A stretch of DNA of 64,000 bases from contig JANXVZ010000023.1 of assembly GCA_025351405.1 (NCBI GenBank), positions 1-64,000 of the forward strand. Reading direction: 5' to 3'. Positions within the stretch are counted from its first letter, which is position 1. Each line of letters opens with the position of its first letter. The stretch is from Sphingomonadales bacterium (GTDB lineage: Bacteria; Pseudomonadota; Alphaproteobacteria; Sphingomonadales; Sphingomonadaceae). The notes beneath the pieces were generated by a model that saw only the letters and a list, made by a program, of their open reading frames with translations, did no database searches and was not told where the DNA came from. A program made the position numbers and the translations under genes. Of this stretch, positions 18,099-27,486 are shown piece by piece.

Positions 18099-19580
18099 AT
18101 GACCGTTCCCGCCTGGATGCCACATGTCGAAGTGCTGAAGCAGGCGCTCGCCGCGCGCGACCGCGCCAGCGCCAATGCCGCTGTGACGGCGCTGCTTGAT
18201 GCCCGCGCCCCCATCGGCACGCAGTGGAAGGCGATTTCGCAGTTGATGCGGGTCAGCGGCGAGTTCGGCCTTGCCCATCGCGCCATCGATGCCTTTGTCA
18301 CGGCGGCGGGCGGATCGCCGCATGCGCGCTTTGAAAAAGTCGTGCTGCTCACCCAGTCCGGGCGGCTGCGGGAGGCGCACGACCTCATCGCCAGCTTGCC
18401 CGACACATCGGCCAACACCGCAGCCGATCGCGCCTCGCGCGCCTATCTGCTGGGCAACACCGCACTGACGCTGGGGCTGGTCGAGGAGGGCCGCGCCGCG
18501 CTCGAACGGGTGATCACGCTGCGCCCCGGCTGGGGGCCGGCATGGCTGTCGCTGGCATCGGCGGTCAATTTCGCCACCGATGCCCAAGGCGTCCGGTTGG
18601 GCGATCGCCTGCTCGCCGACGCAGCGGCCGCCGAGCGCCAGCCCCCCGCCGAGCTTGCGCGCTATTGCTATGCCCTTGGCAAGCTGCACGCCGACCGCGG
18701 CGAACACGACGCCGCCTTTGCCGCCTATGACCGCGGCGCCCGGCTGCTTCGTGCGCAGACCCCCTACAGCCGCAACGGCAACACCGCCAACGCCAGGGCG
18801 GCGATGAGCGGCTTCGACTCCGACATCATCGAACGCCTGGGCTCGCGGCAGAGCCTGGCGACGAACCGGCCGATTTTCGTGACCGGCCTGCCGCGATCGG
18901 GGACGACCCTGGTGGAACAGATCCTCGCCAGCCACAGCGGGGTCGTCGATGGCGGCGAACTCAACAGCGTCCACCATGTCGCGGTGGCGACGGGCGGCGT
19001 GTCGGGTGAAGCCATCGAACGCCATCTCGGCGCGGGTGGCAGCCTGGAAGCGATGGCGGGTCTGTACCTCCACCTGCTCGACGAACGTTTCGGCACCACC
19101 GGGCGCGTTGTCGACAAGACCATCGACAACAGCCGCTTCCTCGGGCTGATCGCGACGATGCTGCCCGATGCGCCGCTGGTATGGATGCGTCGCGACCCGC
19201 TCGACAGCGCCTGGTCGTGCCTGCGCACCTTCTTCATCCATGGCGTCGCCTGGAGCTACAGCCTCACCGACATCGCCCACCATTTCCGGCTGGAAGACAT
19301 GCTGCTCGCCTATTGGCAGCGGCGGCTTGGCGACCGGCTGCTGGTGGTGCCCTATGCCGAACTGGTCGAAGCGCCCGGAGCCTGGACCCGGCGCCTGCTC
19401 GACCATTGCGGCCTTGCCGACGAGGCCGGGGTCCATGCCCCGCACACGACCGACCGCGTCGTCGCCACCGCCAGCGCCTTGCAGGTCCGGCGCCCGATCA
19501 ACCGCGACGGCCTGAACGTCGCGGCGCCGTACCGGCGGCACTTGCAGCCCTTCATCGACGCCTATGGCGCAGCGGATTGA
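18099..19580 (+). CDS. TPR-repeat sulfotransferase
   Basis: Cytoplasmic sulfotransferase using PAPS as sulfate donor, 493 aa. The first ~230 residues are helical TPR-like repeats. The catalytic domain carries the 5'-phosphosulfate loop FVTGLPRSGTTLVEQIL near residue 262 and the 3'-phosphate site WMRRDPLDSAWSCLRTFF near 365. The start at 18099 is chosen because TAAGGA (18086-18091) gives an ideal ribosome site; the frame is open 24 codons further upstream. The acceptor is unknown; such enzymes often act on peptides, polysaccharides or lipids. Confidence 0.88.
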   Translation: MTVPAWMPHVEVLKQALAARDRASANAAVTALLDARAPIGTQWKAISQLMRVSGEFGLAHRAIDAFVTAAGGSPHARFEKVVLLTQSGRLREAHDLIASLPDTSANTAADRASRAYLLGNTALTLGLVEEGRAALERVITLRPGWGPAWLSLASAVNFATDAQGVRLGDRLLADAAAAERQPPAELARYCYALGKLHADRGEHDAAFAAYDRGARLLRAQTPYSRNGNTANARAAMSGFDSDIIERLGSRQSLATNRPIFVTGLPRSGTTLVEQILASHSGVVDGGELNSVHHVAVATGGVSGEAIERHLGAGGSLEAMAGLYLHLLDERFGTTGRVVDKTIDNSRFLGLIATMLPDAPLVWMRRDPLDSAWSCLRTFFIHGVAWSYSLTDIAHHFRLEDMLLAYWQRRLGDRLLVVPYAELVEAPGAWTRRLLDHCGLADEAGVHAPHTTDRVVATASALQVRRPINRDGLNVAAPYRRHLQPFIDAYGAAD

Positions 19581-19582
19581 CG

Positions 19583-20653
19583 CTATGCCCCGCGTGAACG
19601 CCGTTCGCCGCGACGGTTGCCGCTGGTCGCCGATGACAGCCGGCGTGATTTCGGCTTGGGCGTTGCGCGTTTTTCCACCTCGACCTGCGGCACGCCGAGC
19701 GCGGGGTCGAAGCCCAGCATGGTGAAGCTTTCGTTGATGTGATTGGGCACATCCGCCGTCACGTCCAGCTTGCCGCCATCAGGGGCATCGATGACGAGGC
19801 GGCGGGCGTGGAGATGCAGCTTGCGCGAAATTCCGCCGGTAAGGAACGCTTCGGCACCGCCATATTTGGCATCACCAACGATGGCATGGCCGATGGCAGC
19901 GCTGTGGACGCGAATCTGGTGGGTGCGGCCGCTGAGGGGCTGGAACTCGACCCAGGCGGCACGGCCGGCAGCGCGGTCGATGACACGATAGCGGGTGCGC
20001 GATTTCAACCCGCCTTCGGGGTCGACGTGCATCTTTTCGCCGCCGCTGCCCGGCTGTTTCGACAGCGCCGCATCGATTTCGCCGGCTTCGACCTTGGGAA
20101 CGCCGATGGTCAGCGCCCAATAGGTCTTGCGCGCGTCGCGGTTGGAAAAGGACTTGGAAAAGAACGCCGCAGCGCGTGCGGTGCGGGCGAGCAGCAGGAC
20201 ACCCGACGTATCCTTGTCCAGTCGATGCACCAGCTTGGGGCGGGTCGTCATCTCGAAGGTGAGGCCATCGAGCAGGCCGTCGACATGGGTGGTGATGCCG
20301 GTGCCGCCCTGCGTCGCCAGCCCCGGTGGCTTGTTGATGACGATGGCGTACTGGTCGATGTGGATGACCATGCCGCGGATATATTCGATCTGGGCGTCGC
20401 TGAGCGGTTCGCGCAGGTCGATTGCCGGGCGGGCGCGGGTGGCAGGCGTTGGCTCCGGCGCGTTTTCGGGCCAGGTCAGGGTCTGGCCCATGGCGATGCG
20501 GTCGCCCGGCGCCGCCTTGGCGCCATCGAGCCGCAAGGCCCCCGTCCGCGCCCAGCGCGAGACGATGTTGAAACTGTGCTCGGGCGTGTGGCGGCGGAAC
20601 CAGCGGTCGAGCCGGATGCCGTCGTCGTCCTCGGCGATGATGGCGCTGGGCAT
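19583..20653 (-). CDS. RluA-family pseudouridine synthase (RluC/RluD type)
   Basis: Converts uridine to pseudouridine in rRNA, 356 aa from the ATG at 20653. An N-terminal S4-like RNA-binding domain (GIRLDRWFRRHTPEHSFN) is followed by the catalytic domain with the HRLDKDTSGVLLLA signature, which holds the nucleophilic Asp. The C-terminal ~35 residues are basic and probably disordered. Site specificity (RluC versus RluD) cannot be fixed from sequence alone, though the layout fits RluC. Its start overlaps the crcB stop as TGATG. Confidence 0.93.
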   Translation of the reverse strand: MPSAIIAEDDDGIRLDRWFRRHTPEHSFNIVSRWARTGALRLDGAKAAPGDRIAMGQTLTWPENAPEPTPATRARPAIDLREPLSDAQIEYIRGMVIHIDQYAIVINKPPGLATQGGTGITTHVDGLLDGLTFEMTTRPKLVHRLDKDTSGVLLLARTARAAAFFSKSFSNRDARKTYWALTIGVPKVEAGEIDAALSKQPGSGGEKMHVDPEGGLKSRTRYRVIDRAAGRAAWVEFQPLSGRTHQIRVHSAAIGHAIVGDAKYGGAEAFLTGGISRKLHLHARRLVIDAPDGGKLDVTADVPNHINESFTMLGFDPALGVPQVEVEKRATPKPKSRRLSSATSGNRRGERRSRGA

Positions 20654-21054
20654 CAGATGCGCGCCAGCATGACGCCGGTGAACACGGCGAGCACGGCGCC
20701 GGCCATGGACGATACGGCATAGGCGCCGGCAAGGGCGATATCGCCACGATTGATCATGTTGAAAACTTCCAGGCTGAACGCCGAAAAGGTGGTGAACCCG
20801 CCAAGGACGCCGACGCCGAACAACAGGCGCAGGCCTTCGCCGCCCTCGTTGACGCGCGACAGCCAGCCCGCCAGCAACCCCATGGCGAGGCCGCCGAGTA
20901 TGTTGACCGCCCAGGTGCCGAACGGCAGCCCGGGACCAAGGTTGACCAGCGTCCACTGCCCGACAAGATAGCGCAGCGACGAGCCAAGCGCGCCGCCGAG
21001 GGCAACGAGCAACATCGGCGGAACGGTGTTGAGGGCGGGAACGAAGGACGGCAT
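20653..21054 (-). CDS. crcB: Fluoride exporter CrcB/Fluc
   Basis: Small inner-membrane fluoride channel, 133 aa with four hydrophobic segments. Family motifs are present: GGALGSSLRYL, the pore GTWAVNILGG with its conserved Asn, and GGFTTFSAFSLE. A clear AAGGAG ribosome site precedes the ATG. I searched the leader by eye for a fluoride riboswitch and saw none. Translationally coupled to the pseudouridine synthase downstream. Confidence 0.96.
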   Translation of the reverse strand: MPSFVPALNTVPPMLLVALGGALGSSLRYLVGQWTLVNLGPGLPFGTWAVNILGGLAMGLLAGWLSRVNEGGEGLRLLFGVGVLGGFTTFSAFSLEVFNMINRGDIALAGAYAVSSMAGAVLAVFTGVMLARI

Positions 21055-21194
21055 TGCGGCTCCTTAGCGCGTGGCGGCGGTTTTCGCCAATTCCGCGGCA
21101 GGCGGGTGCAGGTGCCGGTGATTGCGGGCGCCGGCAACGCCGGGTATATTCTCCGGCAAAAGGGTCCGCATGGCTGTTTCGGGGGAGACCGACG

Positions 21195-22451
21195 ATGCGC
21201 GCCTGTGCCGTTGCTGCAACGTCCGTCGTGCTGGCCCTTGCCGGCTGCGCGCACAAACCGCTCGCTGTCGCCGGGTGCAACCTGCCGATGACACCGCTGG
21301 AGGTCGCGGTGCCGGCGACCGGCGCGGTTGGCGGCCTGACATCACCCTATGAAAGCCTGATCGAAGGCGCTCTGCAGCCTCCGCCCGGCGCCATCGCCAC
21401 CACCGGGCCCGCGGTGGCGCTGTTCCTGTCCGGTGGCAGCCAGAATGGCGCCTTCGGGGCGGGAATGCTCGATGAATGGCGGTCGAAGGGCAATGCGCTG
21501 CCGCCGTTCCGCGTCGTCACCGGCATCAGCACCGGGGCCTTGATCGGCACGATGGTGTTCACCGGCGCCTCGTTGAAAGCCATCGACGGCTATGACATCG
21601 GCTCCGAAGACGAGCTTTTGAAGGTCAAGTCCCGCAACCTTGTCGGGCAGGTGATCAGCGGTGCCGCGGCAGACCTGACACCGCTGCGAAAGAAGCTGTC
21701 CATGCTCCTCGACGACGGCATGATGACGGCGATTGCCGATGCCGATGCACAGGGGCGCAAGTTTCTCGTCGGCGTCACCGACGTGCGCAGCGGCGAAGCC
21801 TCGGCCGTCGACATGACCGCGCTCGCCAGCCGCTGGAAGGGCGCACCCCGGGACAGGGAGCAGATCAAGACCTGCTATATCGAGACGCTGGTCGCATCGT
21901 CGTCGGTGCCGCTCGCCGCCCCGCCGGTCTATATCGACACGCTGATGCTGATCGATGGCGGCGCGCGCTTCGGGGTGTTCCGCGCCGCCGAGGCACGGGT
22001 GATGGCGCGCCTTGCCAATCGCATGGCCGGAAGCACTGGCGCGGCACCGCTCGCCTTCACCATCATCAACGGCTCGCTCGGCATTGCCGGACAATGCCCG
22101 TTCGAAACCGACGGAGCGAAGCCCGATGCGCCCTGCCCGGCGTCCGGCACCCTGCGCAAATGGGACGTGCTGAGCCTGGGGCTGCGCTCGGTCGATATCC
22201 TGACCAACGAAGTCTACCGCTTTTCGGCGAAGTCCGCCGCAGGCGACGGGCATTTCGCCCAGATCGAGCCCGATGCGGCACTCCACCCCTGGACCGAGGC
22301 CGGCGCAACCCGGACCTGCACCGAATGGCTGGCGATCGACAATGCCGACAAGCCGCCGCCGGTGCAGTTCCACAAGCGCTACATGCGCTGCCTCATCAGC
22401 TATGGCCGGACACGAATGGACGGTCTTGAATGGTGGAAACTGGTCAGGTGA
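21195..22451 (+). CDS. Patatin-like phospholipase lipoprotein
   Basis: 418-aa putative lipid acyl hydrolase. The N-terminus is a lipoprotein signal with LALAGC, so the enzyme is probably membrane-anchored in the envelope. The patatin catalytic elements are visible: oxyanion loop GGSQNGAFGAG near residue 80, nucleophile elbow GISTG with Ser near 112, and the dyad Asp in DGGARFG near 254. The start at 21195 is supported by GGGGGAGA at 21181-21188; the open frame further upstream overlaps the crcB promoter. Its stop overlaps the convergent neighbour's stop by 8 bp. Confidence 0.9.
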   Translation: MRACAVAATSVVLALAGCAHKPLAVAGCNLPMTPLEVAVPATGAVGGLTSPYESLIEGALQPPPGAIATTGPAVALFLSGGSQNGAFGAGMLDEWRSKGNALPPFRVVTGISTGALIGTMVFTGASLKAIDGYDIGSEDELLKVKSRNLVGQVISGAAADLTPLRKKLSMLLDDGMMTAIADADAQGRKFLVGVTDVRSGEASAVDMTALASRWKGAPRDREQIKTCYIETLVASSSVPLAAPPVYIDTLMLIDGGARFGVFRAAEARVMARLANRMAGSTGAAPLAFTIINGSLGIAGQCPFETDGAKPDAPCPASGTLRKWDVLSLGLRSVDILTNEVYRFSAKSAAGDGHFAQIEPDAALHPWTEAGATRTCTEWLAIDNADKPPPVQFHKRYMRCLISYGRTRMDGLEWWKLVR

Positions 22452-23304
22452 TGCCGAAGGTCCAGCCTTCGGTAACCGCGATATCGGCGGACAGCGCCGG
22501 CGGCTGCCACCAGCGCGGCACGGCAGCGATGGCACGCAGCCCGGCGGCGGTGACCAGCGCATCGCCGACATGGTCGGGGAAATCTTGCGGGAAGGCGGCC
22601 GGCAGCGGCGCACTGCCGAAATGCGCCAGCGCCGCGTCGAGCCGGACCTTGTCACGCAATTTGCCGCGCGTTCCCGCCATCCGCGCAAACGCCTGGCAAT
22701 AGATTTCGAGGATGACCGGGCCCTGGGCGGGCAGCGGGTCGAACGGCCACACCGGCCAGCCGAGGCGATTGAGCAGCCGCATCGCCGAAAGCGAAGCCTT
22801 GCCGACCTGCGCCGCCCCGAGCAGCACGAAATTGGAGGTCGGCGTCCCCAGTTTCGACGCGGCATACACCTGCTCGGTCAGGCGCAGGTGGGCGCGCAGG
22901 TGGCGCGGGCCGTCGGCGGCGCCCATCCAGAAGGCATCGCGGCGATGGGCGATGAAGCTGTGGCCGCCAAGATCGGCATCGGCGGCGGCGATTTGGTCGA
23001 TTTCGGCCCAAAGCACGCGCGCCGGGGTTTCAAAACCCGGGATGCGGGCAAAGCCGAAGCCCGCGTCCATGCCGACCAGCACATTGCCCGACAGACCGCC
23101 GAGCCAGTCGAGCACGCCACCACGCGACCAGACTCCGCCGGGCGGCAGCACCAGGCGCGGCGCGTCGGCACCAGCCTCGGCAACGGCGACCTGCACCGAT
23201 GGGTGGCGGATGCCGACAGCCCCCGACCAGTCGATGCCGACAAAGCGCGAAAACCCGGCCGCCCGCAGCGACTTGAAAGCCGGCAACCCGTCGCCATCGA
23301 TCAC
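22444..23304 (-). CDS. RNase-H-fold protein resembling DUF429
   Basis: 286-aa protein, not firmly recognised. It begins with a beta-strand/acid motif FVGIDWSGA and has a second acidic motif VLVGMDAGFGF and a late DHVGDALVTAAG. This spacing of acids resembles the RNase-H-like fold of DUF429 proteins, which are predicted nucleases. The start is a GTG at 23304 that overlaps the rarA stop (GTGA), so it is almost certainly co-translated with rarA, suggesting but not proving a link to DNA metabolism. Its stop overlaps the convergent patatin gene by 8 bp. Confidence 0.7.
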   Translation of the reverse strand: MIDGDGLPAFKSLRAAGFSRFVGIDWSGAVGIRHPSVQVAVAEAGADAPRLVLPPGGVWSRGGVLDWLGGLSGNVLVGMDAGFGFARIPGFETPARVLWAEIDQIAAADADLGGHSFIAHRRDAFWMGAADGPRHLRAHLRLTEQVYAASKLGTPTSNFVLLGAAQVGKASLSAMRLLNRLGWPVWPFDPLPAQGPVILEIYCQAFARMAGTRGKLRDKVRLDAALAHFGSAPLPAAFPQDFPDHVGDALVTAAGLRAIAAVPRWWQPPALSADIAVTEGWTFGIT

Positions 23305-24629
23305 GCGCCGCGCCTGGCCGCGCGCCGCCGCGCCCATTCCGCCAGCCGTTCACCGATGCGCGCCTCATGGCCGCGCGGGCTGGGCTTGTAGAATGTTTCC
23401 GCCGTCATCGCCTCGGGCCAGTAATCGGCGCCGGAAAAGCCATCCTCGGCGTCATGGTCATAGGCATAGCCCTTGCCATAACCCAGCGTCTTCATCAGCT
23501 TCGTCGGGGCGTTGAGGATATGCGGCGGCGGGTTGAGCGAGCCGGTCGCCTGGGCACTGCGCCGTGCCGCCTTTTCCGCCACATAAGCCGCGTTCGATTT
23601 GGGTGCCGTCGCCAGGTACAGGCAGGCGTGGGCAATCGCCAGCTCGCCTTCGGGCGACCCGAGGAAATCATAGGCGTCCTTGGCCGCCAGCGTCACCGCG
23701 AGCGCGTTCGAATCGGCCAGCCCGATATCCTCGCTGGCGAAGCGGACGAGGCGGCGCAGCAGGTACAGCGGTTCCTCGCCCGCGGTCAGCATGCGTTCGA
23801 GATAATAGAGCGCCGCATCGGGATCGGAGCCTCGCAACGATTTGTGCAGCGCCGAGATCAGGCCGTAATGCCCCTCGCGATCCTTGTCATAGACCGGCAT
23901 GCGGCGATGCAGCAGGGCCGCCAGCCCGGCGGGGTCGAGGGCGGCGTCAAGCGTGACCGCATAAAGCGATTCGACCTGGTTGAGCAGGAAGCGCCCATCG
24001 CCATCGGCCGAGGCGATCAACGCGGCGCGGGCATCGGGGGTGAGCGGCAACGCCTTGCCCTCGCTGGCCTCGGCGCGATCGAGCAACTCCCCAAGCGCCG
24101 ATTCGTCCAGACGCCGCACGATGAGCACCTGCGCCCGGCTGAGCACGGCGGCATTCAACTCGAAACTGGGGTTTTCGGTGGTGGCGCCGACGAGGGTCAC
24201 GGTGCCGTCCTCGACCACCCCGAGGAAGCCATCCTGCTGCGAGCGGTTGAAACGATGGATCTCGTCGACGAACAACAGCGTCTTCTGGCCGCCTCCAGCA
24301 GCATTGGTACGGGCGGCCTCCCGCGCCTCGGCGAACAGCTTCTTCAAGTCGGCAACACCCGAGAACACCGCCGAAATGCCGACGAAGCGCAAGCCCACCG
24401 CATCGGCCAGCAAGCGCGCGATGCTGGTCTTGCCGGTTCCCGGCGGCCCCCACAGCACCAGGCTGGACAGCGTGCCCGCCGCCACCATCCTGCCGATGGC
24501 GCCTTCGGGGCCGGTCAAATGCGATTGGCCGACGACCTCGTCCAGCGTCCGCGGTCGCAACCGCTCGGCCAGCGGCGGGTTGGGCGCCGGAGCGGCAGCC
24601 GGTGAAGTATCGCCGAACAGGTCAGTCAT
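23301..24629 (-). CDS. rarA: Replication-associated recombination protein RarA (MgsA)
   Basis: AAA+ ATPase related to the clamp loader, acting at stalled replication forks, 442 aa. Walker A GPPGTGKTS at residues 61-69, Walker B LLFVDEIHRF at 118-127, sensor 1 VGATTENPSFE shortly after. The C-terminal tetramerisation domain contains KSLRGSDPDAALYYLERML and the conserved YGKGYAYDHD. Overlaps the following RNase-H-fold gene by 4 bp. Confidence 0.97.
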   Translation of the reverse strand: MTDLFGDTSPAAAPAPNPPLAERLRPRTLDEVVGQSHLTGPEGAIGRMVAAGTLSSLVLWGPPGTGKTSIARLLADAVGLRFVGISAVFSGVADLKKLFAEAREAARTNAAGGGQKTLLFVDEIHRFNRSQQDGFLGVVEDGTVTLVGATTENPSFELNAAVLSRAQVLIVRRLDESALGELLDRAEASEGKALPLTPDARAALIASADGDGRFLLNQVESLYAVTLDAALDPAGLAALLHRRMPVYDKDREGHYGLISALHKSLRGSDPDAALYYLERMLTAGEEPLYLLRRLVRFASEDIGLADSNALAVTLAAKDAYDFLGSPEGELAIAHACLYLATAPKSNAAYVAEKAARRSAQATGSLNPPPHILNAPTKLMKTLGYGKGYAYDHDAEDGFSGADYWPEAMTAETFYKPSPRGHEARIGERLAEWARRRAARRGA

Positions 24630-24697
24630 CGCGGACTACAACGCCCGATCCGCCCGCCGGTGGCAAGCCTTGCCGGAGCGCGGGCGAACGTCGATGG

Positions 24698-25606
24698 CTA
24701 TTTGCGCGCCGCGGGAACGAGTGCCGAGAGCCAGGCGATGACGTCGCTTTCGAGCTTGATACGGCTGTCCGACCAGCCATGGTCGGTCGCGGCGTGCCCT
24801 GTCGTCACCTTGCGGCCATGCGCCGCGTGGATGGCGGCGACAAGCGCATCCGACTGTGGCGCCAGGCCATCGTCGGATGTCAGGACGAGCAAGGGGGTCC
24901 CGGCCAGCGCGGTCGATTGCGACACGAAATCAAAGGCCGCGGCGTTGGCGATGATCTCGTCGGCCATGATTTCGCCGCTGGTGCCGGCCAGTGCCTCAAG
25001 CCCGTTGTCCGTCCACAACCGGATCGCCGCCTGCCGCGGATATTGCTTGCCGATTGCGCCAAGATTGGCCGCCGAGATCATGATCGCCCCGGCCAGGCCC
25101 CTGTCATGCCCGGCCGTCATCGCCGTCACCCAGCCACCCATGCTGTGGCCGGCGATGACGAGGCGTTGCGGATCGATCTGCAGCGCCTTGCTGTTCGCCG
25201 GGTCGCGCACATAGGCCAGCACCGTATCGGCATCCCCGAGATTCTGGGCAAAACGATAGACGCCGGGGCTGCCCCACGAGCCCCGGTAGTTGAGCGTCAC
25301 GACGTTCCAGCCGGCGCGGCGAATCGCCTGCGCCAGATCGAGGTTCTTTTCATTGCCCGGCAGGCCGTGAAACAGCACCACCGTCGGGTGCGGCCCCGCG
25401 CCGGCCGCCAGATAGGCAATCCCGTTGATGGCAACGCCGCCGCTGGGAAGATGCAGCACCTGCATCCGCGCCGGATGGGCCGCATCATGGACGGGATCGG
25501 TATAGATGGCGGCTGGTATCGCCGCGGGAATTGCTGCCGGGATCGCGCGCGCGAGGGCCGGCGGCGTGACCAGAATCAGCGCCGCCAGTGCCAGGATGGT
25601 CTTCAC
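24698..25606 (-). CDS. Secreted alpha/beta hydrolase
   Basis: 302-aa serine hydrolase with a signal peptide (cleavage probably after PALA or in the following run). The fold markers are PTVVLFHGLPGNEKN (oxyanion strand), the nucleophile elbow GHSMGG with Ser155, a late Asp in LTSDDGLAP and the catalytic His in TDHGWSD. An IPAA tandem repeat (residues 22-34) directly follows the signal and has no obvious function. Substrate unknown; dipeptidyl-peptidase or ester-hydrolase relatives are both possible. Confidence 0.88.
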   Translation of the reverse strand: MKTILALAALILVTPPALARAIPAAIPAAIPAAIYTDPVHDAAHPARMQVLHLPSGGVAINGIAYLAAGAGPHPTVVLFHGLPGNEKNLDLAQAIRRAGWNVVTLNYRGSWGSPGVYRFAQNLGDADTVLAYVRDPANSKALQIDPQRLVIAGHSMGGWVTAMTAGHDRGLAGAIMISAANLGAIGKQYPRQAAIRLWTDNGLEALAGTSGEIMADEIIANAAAFDFVSQSTALAGTPLLVLTSDDGLAPQSDALVAAIHAAHGRKVTTGHAATDHGWSDSRIKLESDVIAWLSALVPAARK

Positions 25607-25628
25607 GGCGCGTCCCCTTGTTGGTCCG

Positions 25629-25919
25629 TCAGGTGCGGAAATACGCCTCGACCTTGCCCTTGAGCTTGATGGTCAGCGGCTGGCCATAGCGGTCGCGGCT
25701 GTTGCCGGCGGCGACCTTGACCCAGCCTTCGGAGACGCAATATTCATCGACGTTGTTGCGCTCCACCCCGTCGAAACGGATGCCGACGCCGCGTTCGAGC
25801 AACGCAGGTTGATGAAACGGGCTGCGCGGGTTGGCAGCGAGGCGATCGGGCGGCGTATCGGTCGGCGCGCTGGCCTCGACAGGCGTTTCGGGTGCGGTGT
25901 TTTCGGGTTCTTCGCTCAT
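25629..25919 (-). CDS. DUF3297 family protein
   Basis: 96-aa conserved small protein. After an acidic, disordered N-terminus it has the family block PRSPFHQPALLERGVGIRFD and NNVDEYCVSEGWVKVAAG, ending in TIKLKGKVEAYF. Function unknown; likely a small beta-rich cytoplasmic protein. Located between the alpha/beta hydrolase and the ribosomal operon, same strand. Confidence 0.9.
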   Translation of the reverse strand: MSEEPENTAPETPVEASAPTDTPPDRLAANPRSPFHQPALLERGVGIRFDGVERNNVDEYCVSEGWVKVAAGNSRDRYGQPLTIKLKGKVEAYFRT

Positions 25920-26006
25920 GACGCGGACGTGGCGGGTCGCGGCCGTACGGTCAAGCCCCTACGTCACCTCCCGCCGGCGCAAGGACGCCATGACGCCATG
26001 ACGCGA

Positions 26007-26041
26007 AACGGCCGCGCTTCGATTACCGAAGCGCGGCCGTT
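26007..26041 (-). terminator. Terminator hairpin after rpsF-rpsR-rplI
   Basis: A perfect 15-bp inverted repeat (26007-26021 with 26027-26041) around a 5-nt loop. It lies 23 bp past the rplI stop. Only a short T stretch follows on the minus strand, so it may be a weak intrinsic terminator or a 3'-end stabiliser. Confidence 0.65.
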
Positions 26042-26063
26042 CGTGTCCGTCTTGCGATACGCC

Positions 26064-26690
26064 TCAGGCTTCGCCGGTCTGCTCGGCCTGCGCCGGGTCG
26101 GCTGCCGGGGCTGCATCGGCAGCCACGTCGCCGGTCGGCACGCCGGGTTCGGCGTTGGGGTCGAAAGCTTCGGTGAAGCCGGCTTCCTCACGCTCGAACA
26201 TGTCGGCGGTGATGTCGACGCCCTTGGCCTGCAATTCGGCTTCTTCCGGCGAGCGGGCGATGTTGACCTTGACCATCACCGAAACTTCCGGGTGCAAGGC
26301 GACCTTGACGTCATAGACGCCCAGCGCCTTGATCGGGCGATCGAGGATGATCTGGTTTTTCAGCAGCTTGTGACCACCGGCCACCAGTGCCTCGGCCAGG
26401 TCACGCGCCGCGACCGAACCATAAAGCTGGCCGGTGTTCGATGCCTGGCGGATGAGGATGACGCTGGCGCCATCGACGTCCTTGGCTTCGGCGCGCGCGA
26501 TGTCGCGGCGCTTGGCGTTGTCGGCTTCGATGCGGCTGCGGTCGGCCTCGAACTTCTTGCGGTTCGATTCCGACGCGCGCAGCGCCTTGCCGCGCGGCAA
26601 CAGGAAGTTGCGGGCAAAGCCGGGCTTCACATTGACGACATCGCCAATGGCACCAAGCTTTTCAACGCGTTCGAGCAGGATGATTTCCAT
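26064..26690 (-). CDS. rplI: 50S ribosomal protein L9
   Basis: 208 aa. The N-terminal rRNA-binding domain begins MEIILLERVEKLGAIGDVVN with the KPGFARNFLLPRGKA loop. A long central helix and a C-terminal domain follow. The last ~45 residues are an acidic Ala/Pro-rich extension common in sphingomonads and longer than the E. coli protein. Third gene of the rpsF-rpsR-rplI operon. Confidence 0.97.
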   Translation of the reverse strand: MEIILLERVEKLGAIGDVVNVKPGFARNFLLPRGKALRASESNRKKFEADRSRIEADNAKRRDIARAEAKDVDGASVILIRQASNTGQLYGSVAARDLAEALVAGGHKLLKNQIILDRPIKALGVYDVKVALHPEVSVMVKVNIARSPEEAELQAKGVDITADMFEREEAGFTEAFDPNAEPGVPTGDVAADAAPAADPAQAEQTGEA

Positions 26691-26701
26691 CTGATCGGCT
26701 C

Positions 26702-26926
26702 CTACTTAACGAGATAGGGCAGCAGGCCCAGATGGCGCGCACGCTTGATGGCCTGGGCCAGCTCGCGCTGCTTCTTGCCGGAAACGGCGGTGATGCGCGA
26801 CGGCACTATCTTGCCGCGCTCGGACACGAAACCCTGCAACAGGCGCACGTCCTTGTAGTCGATGATCGGGGCATTGTTGCCAGAGAACGGGCAGCTCTTG
26901 CGGCGGCGGAAAAAGGGACGTCCCAT
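26702..26926 (-). CDS. rpsR: 30S ribosomal protein S18
   Basis: 74 aa, normal length. The conserved [20 protein letters not shown] and [20 protein letters not shown] are present. It partners S6 on 16S rRNA. It lies 14 bp after rpsF and 11 bp before rplI. Confidence 0.98.
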   Translation of the reverse strand: MGRPFFRRRKSCPFSGNNAPIIDYKDVRLLQGFVSERGKIVPSRITAVSGKKQRELAQAIKRARHLGLLPYLVK

Positions 26927-26940
26927 GATCTATCCTTTCT

Positions 26941-27411
26941 TCAGGCTGCAAACGGGCGGGGGGCGCGGTCGCCGCCACGGCCACCGTCACGGTCGTCACG
27001 ACGCGGGCGGTCGCCGCGATCGCCGCGGTCACCACGATCACGATCGCCACCACGGCCGCCATCACGGTCGCCGCGTTCGCGCTCACGCTCGCCGCGCTTC
27101 ATCATCGCCGATGCTTCGGTGGGAAGCGCGTCGATGCGGACGGTCATGTAGCGGATGATATCTTCGTTGAGGCCGACCTGGCGCTCCATTTCGGCGATCG
27201 CCGGCGCCGGCGCGTCGATGCTGAGCATGACGTAGTGTGCCTTGCGATTCTTGGCGATGCGATAGGCGAGGCTGCGCAGGCCCCAATATTCGTTGGTCGC
27301 GACCTGGCCATTGCCGTCGGCGATAACCTTGGAAAATGTCTCGGTCAGCGCTTCGACCTGGGCGGTTGCCAAGTCCTGTCGCGCCAAAAAGACATGCTCA
27401 TAGAATGGCAT
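26941..27411 (-). CDS. rpsF: 30S ribosomal protein S6
   Basis: 156 aa. The ~100-residue core ([14 protein letters not shown]...RHVxL-type strands with [11 protein letters not shown]) is canonical. It is followed by a ~45-residue tail made almost only of Arg, Gly and Asp, encoded by a repetitive GC-rich stretch (26950-27080); such tails occur in related sphingomonads. First gene of the operon. A GC hairpin with a CCG-containing loop lies about 76-96 nt upstream. Confidence 0.98.
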   Translation of the reverse strand: MPFYEHVFLARQDLATAQVEALTETFSKVIADGNGQVATNEYWGLRSLAYRIAKNRKAHYVMLSIDAPAPAIAEMERQVGLNEDIIRYMTVRIDALPTEASAMMKRGERERERGDRDGGRGGDRDRGDRGDRGDRPRRDDRDGGRGGDRAPRPFAA

Positions 27412-27486
27412 GTGTGGTCTCTCCTGTTGCCGATCGCTGATGCCGCTACCCTAGCGACACCCCTCCGGCTTGCGTCCAAACGACAA

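Noticed and set aside
21055-21194. Fluoride riboswitch before crcB
   Set aside because: The expected conserved GATGG core and pseudoknot sequences are not present in the leader.
26950-27080. Repeat array in the rpsF tail as CRISPR or minisatellite
   Set aside because: The repetition is explained by the Arg/Gly/Asp-rich S6 tail; units and spacers are irregular.
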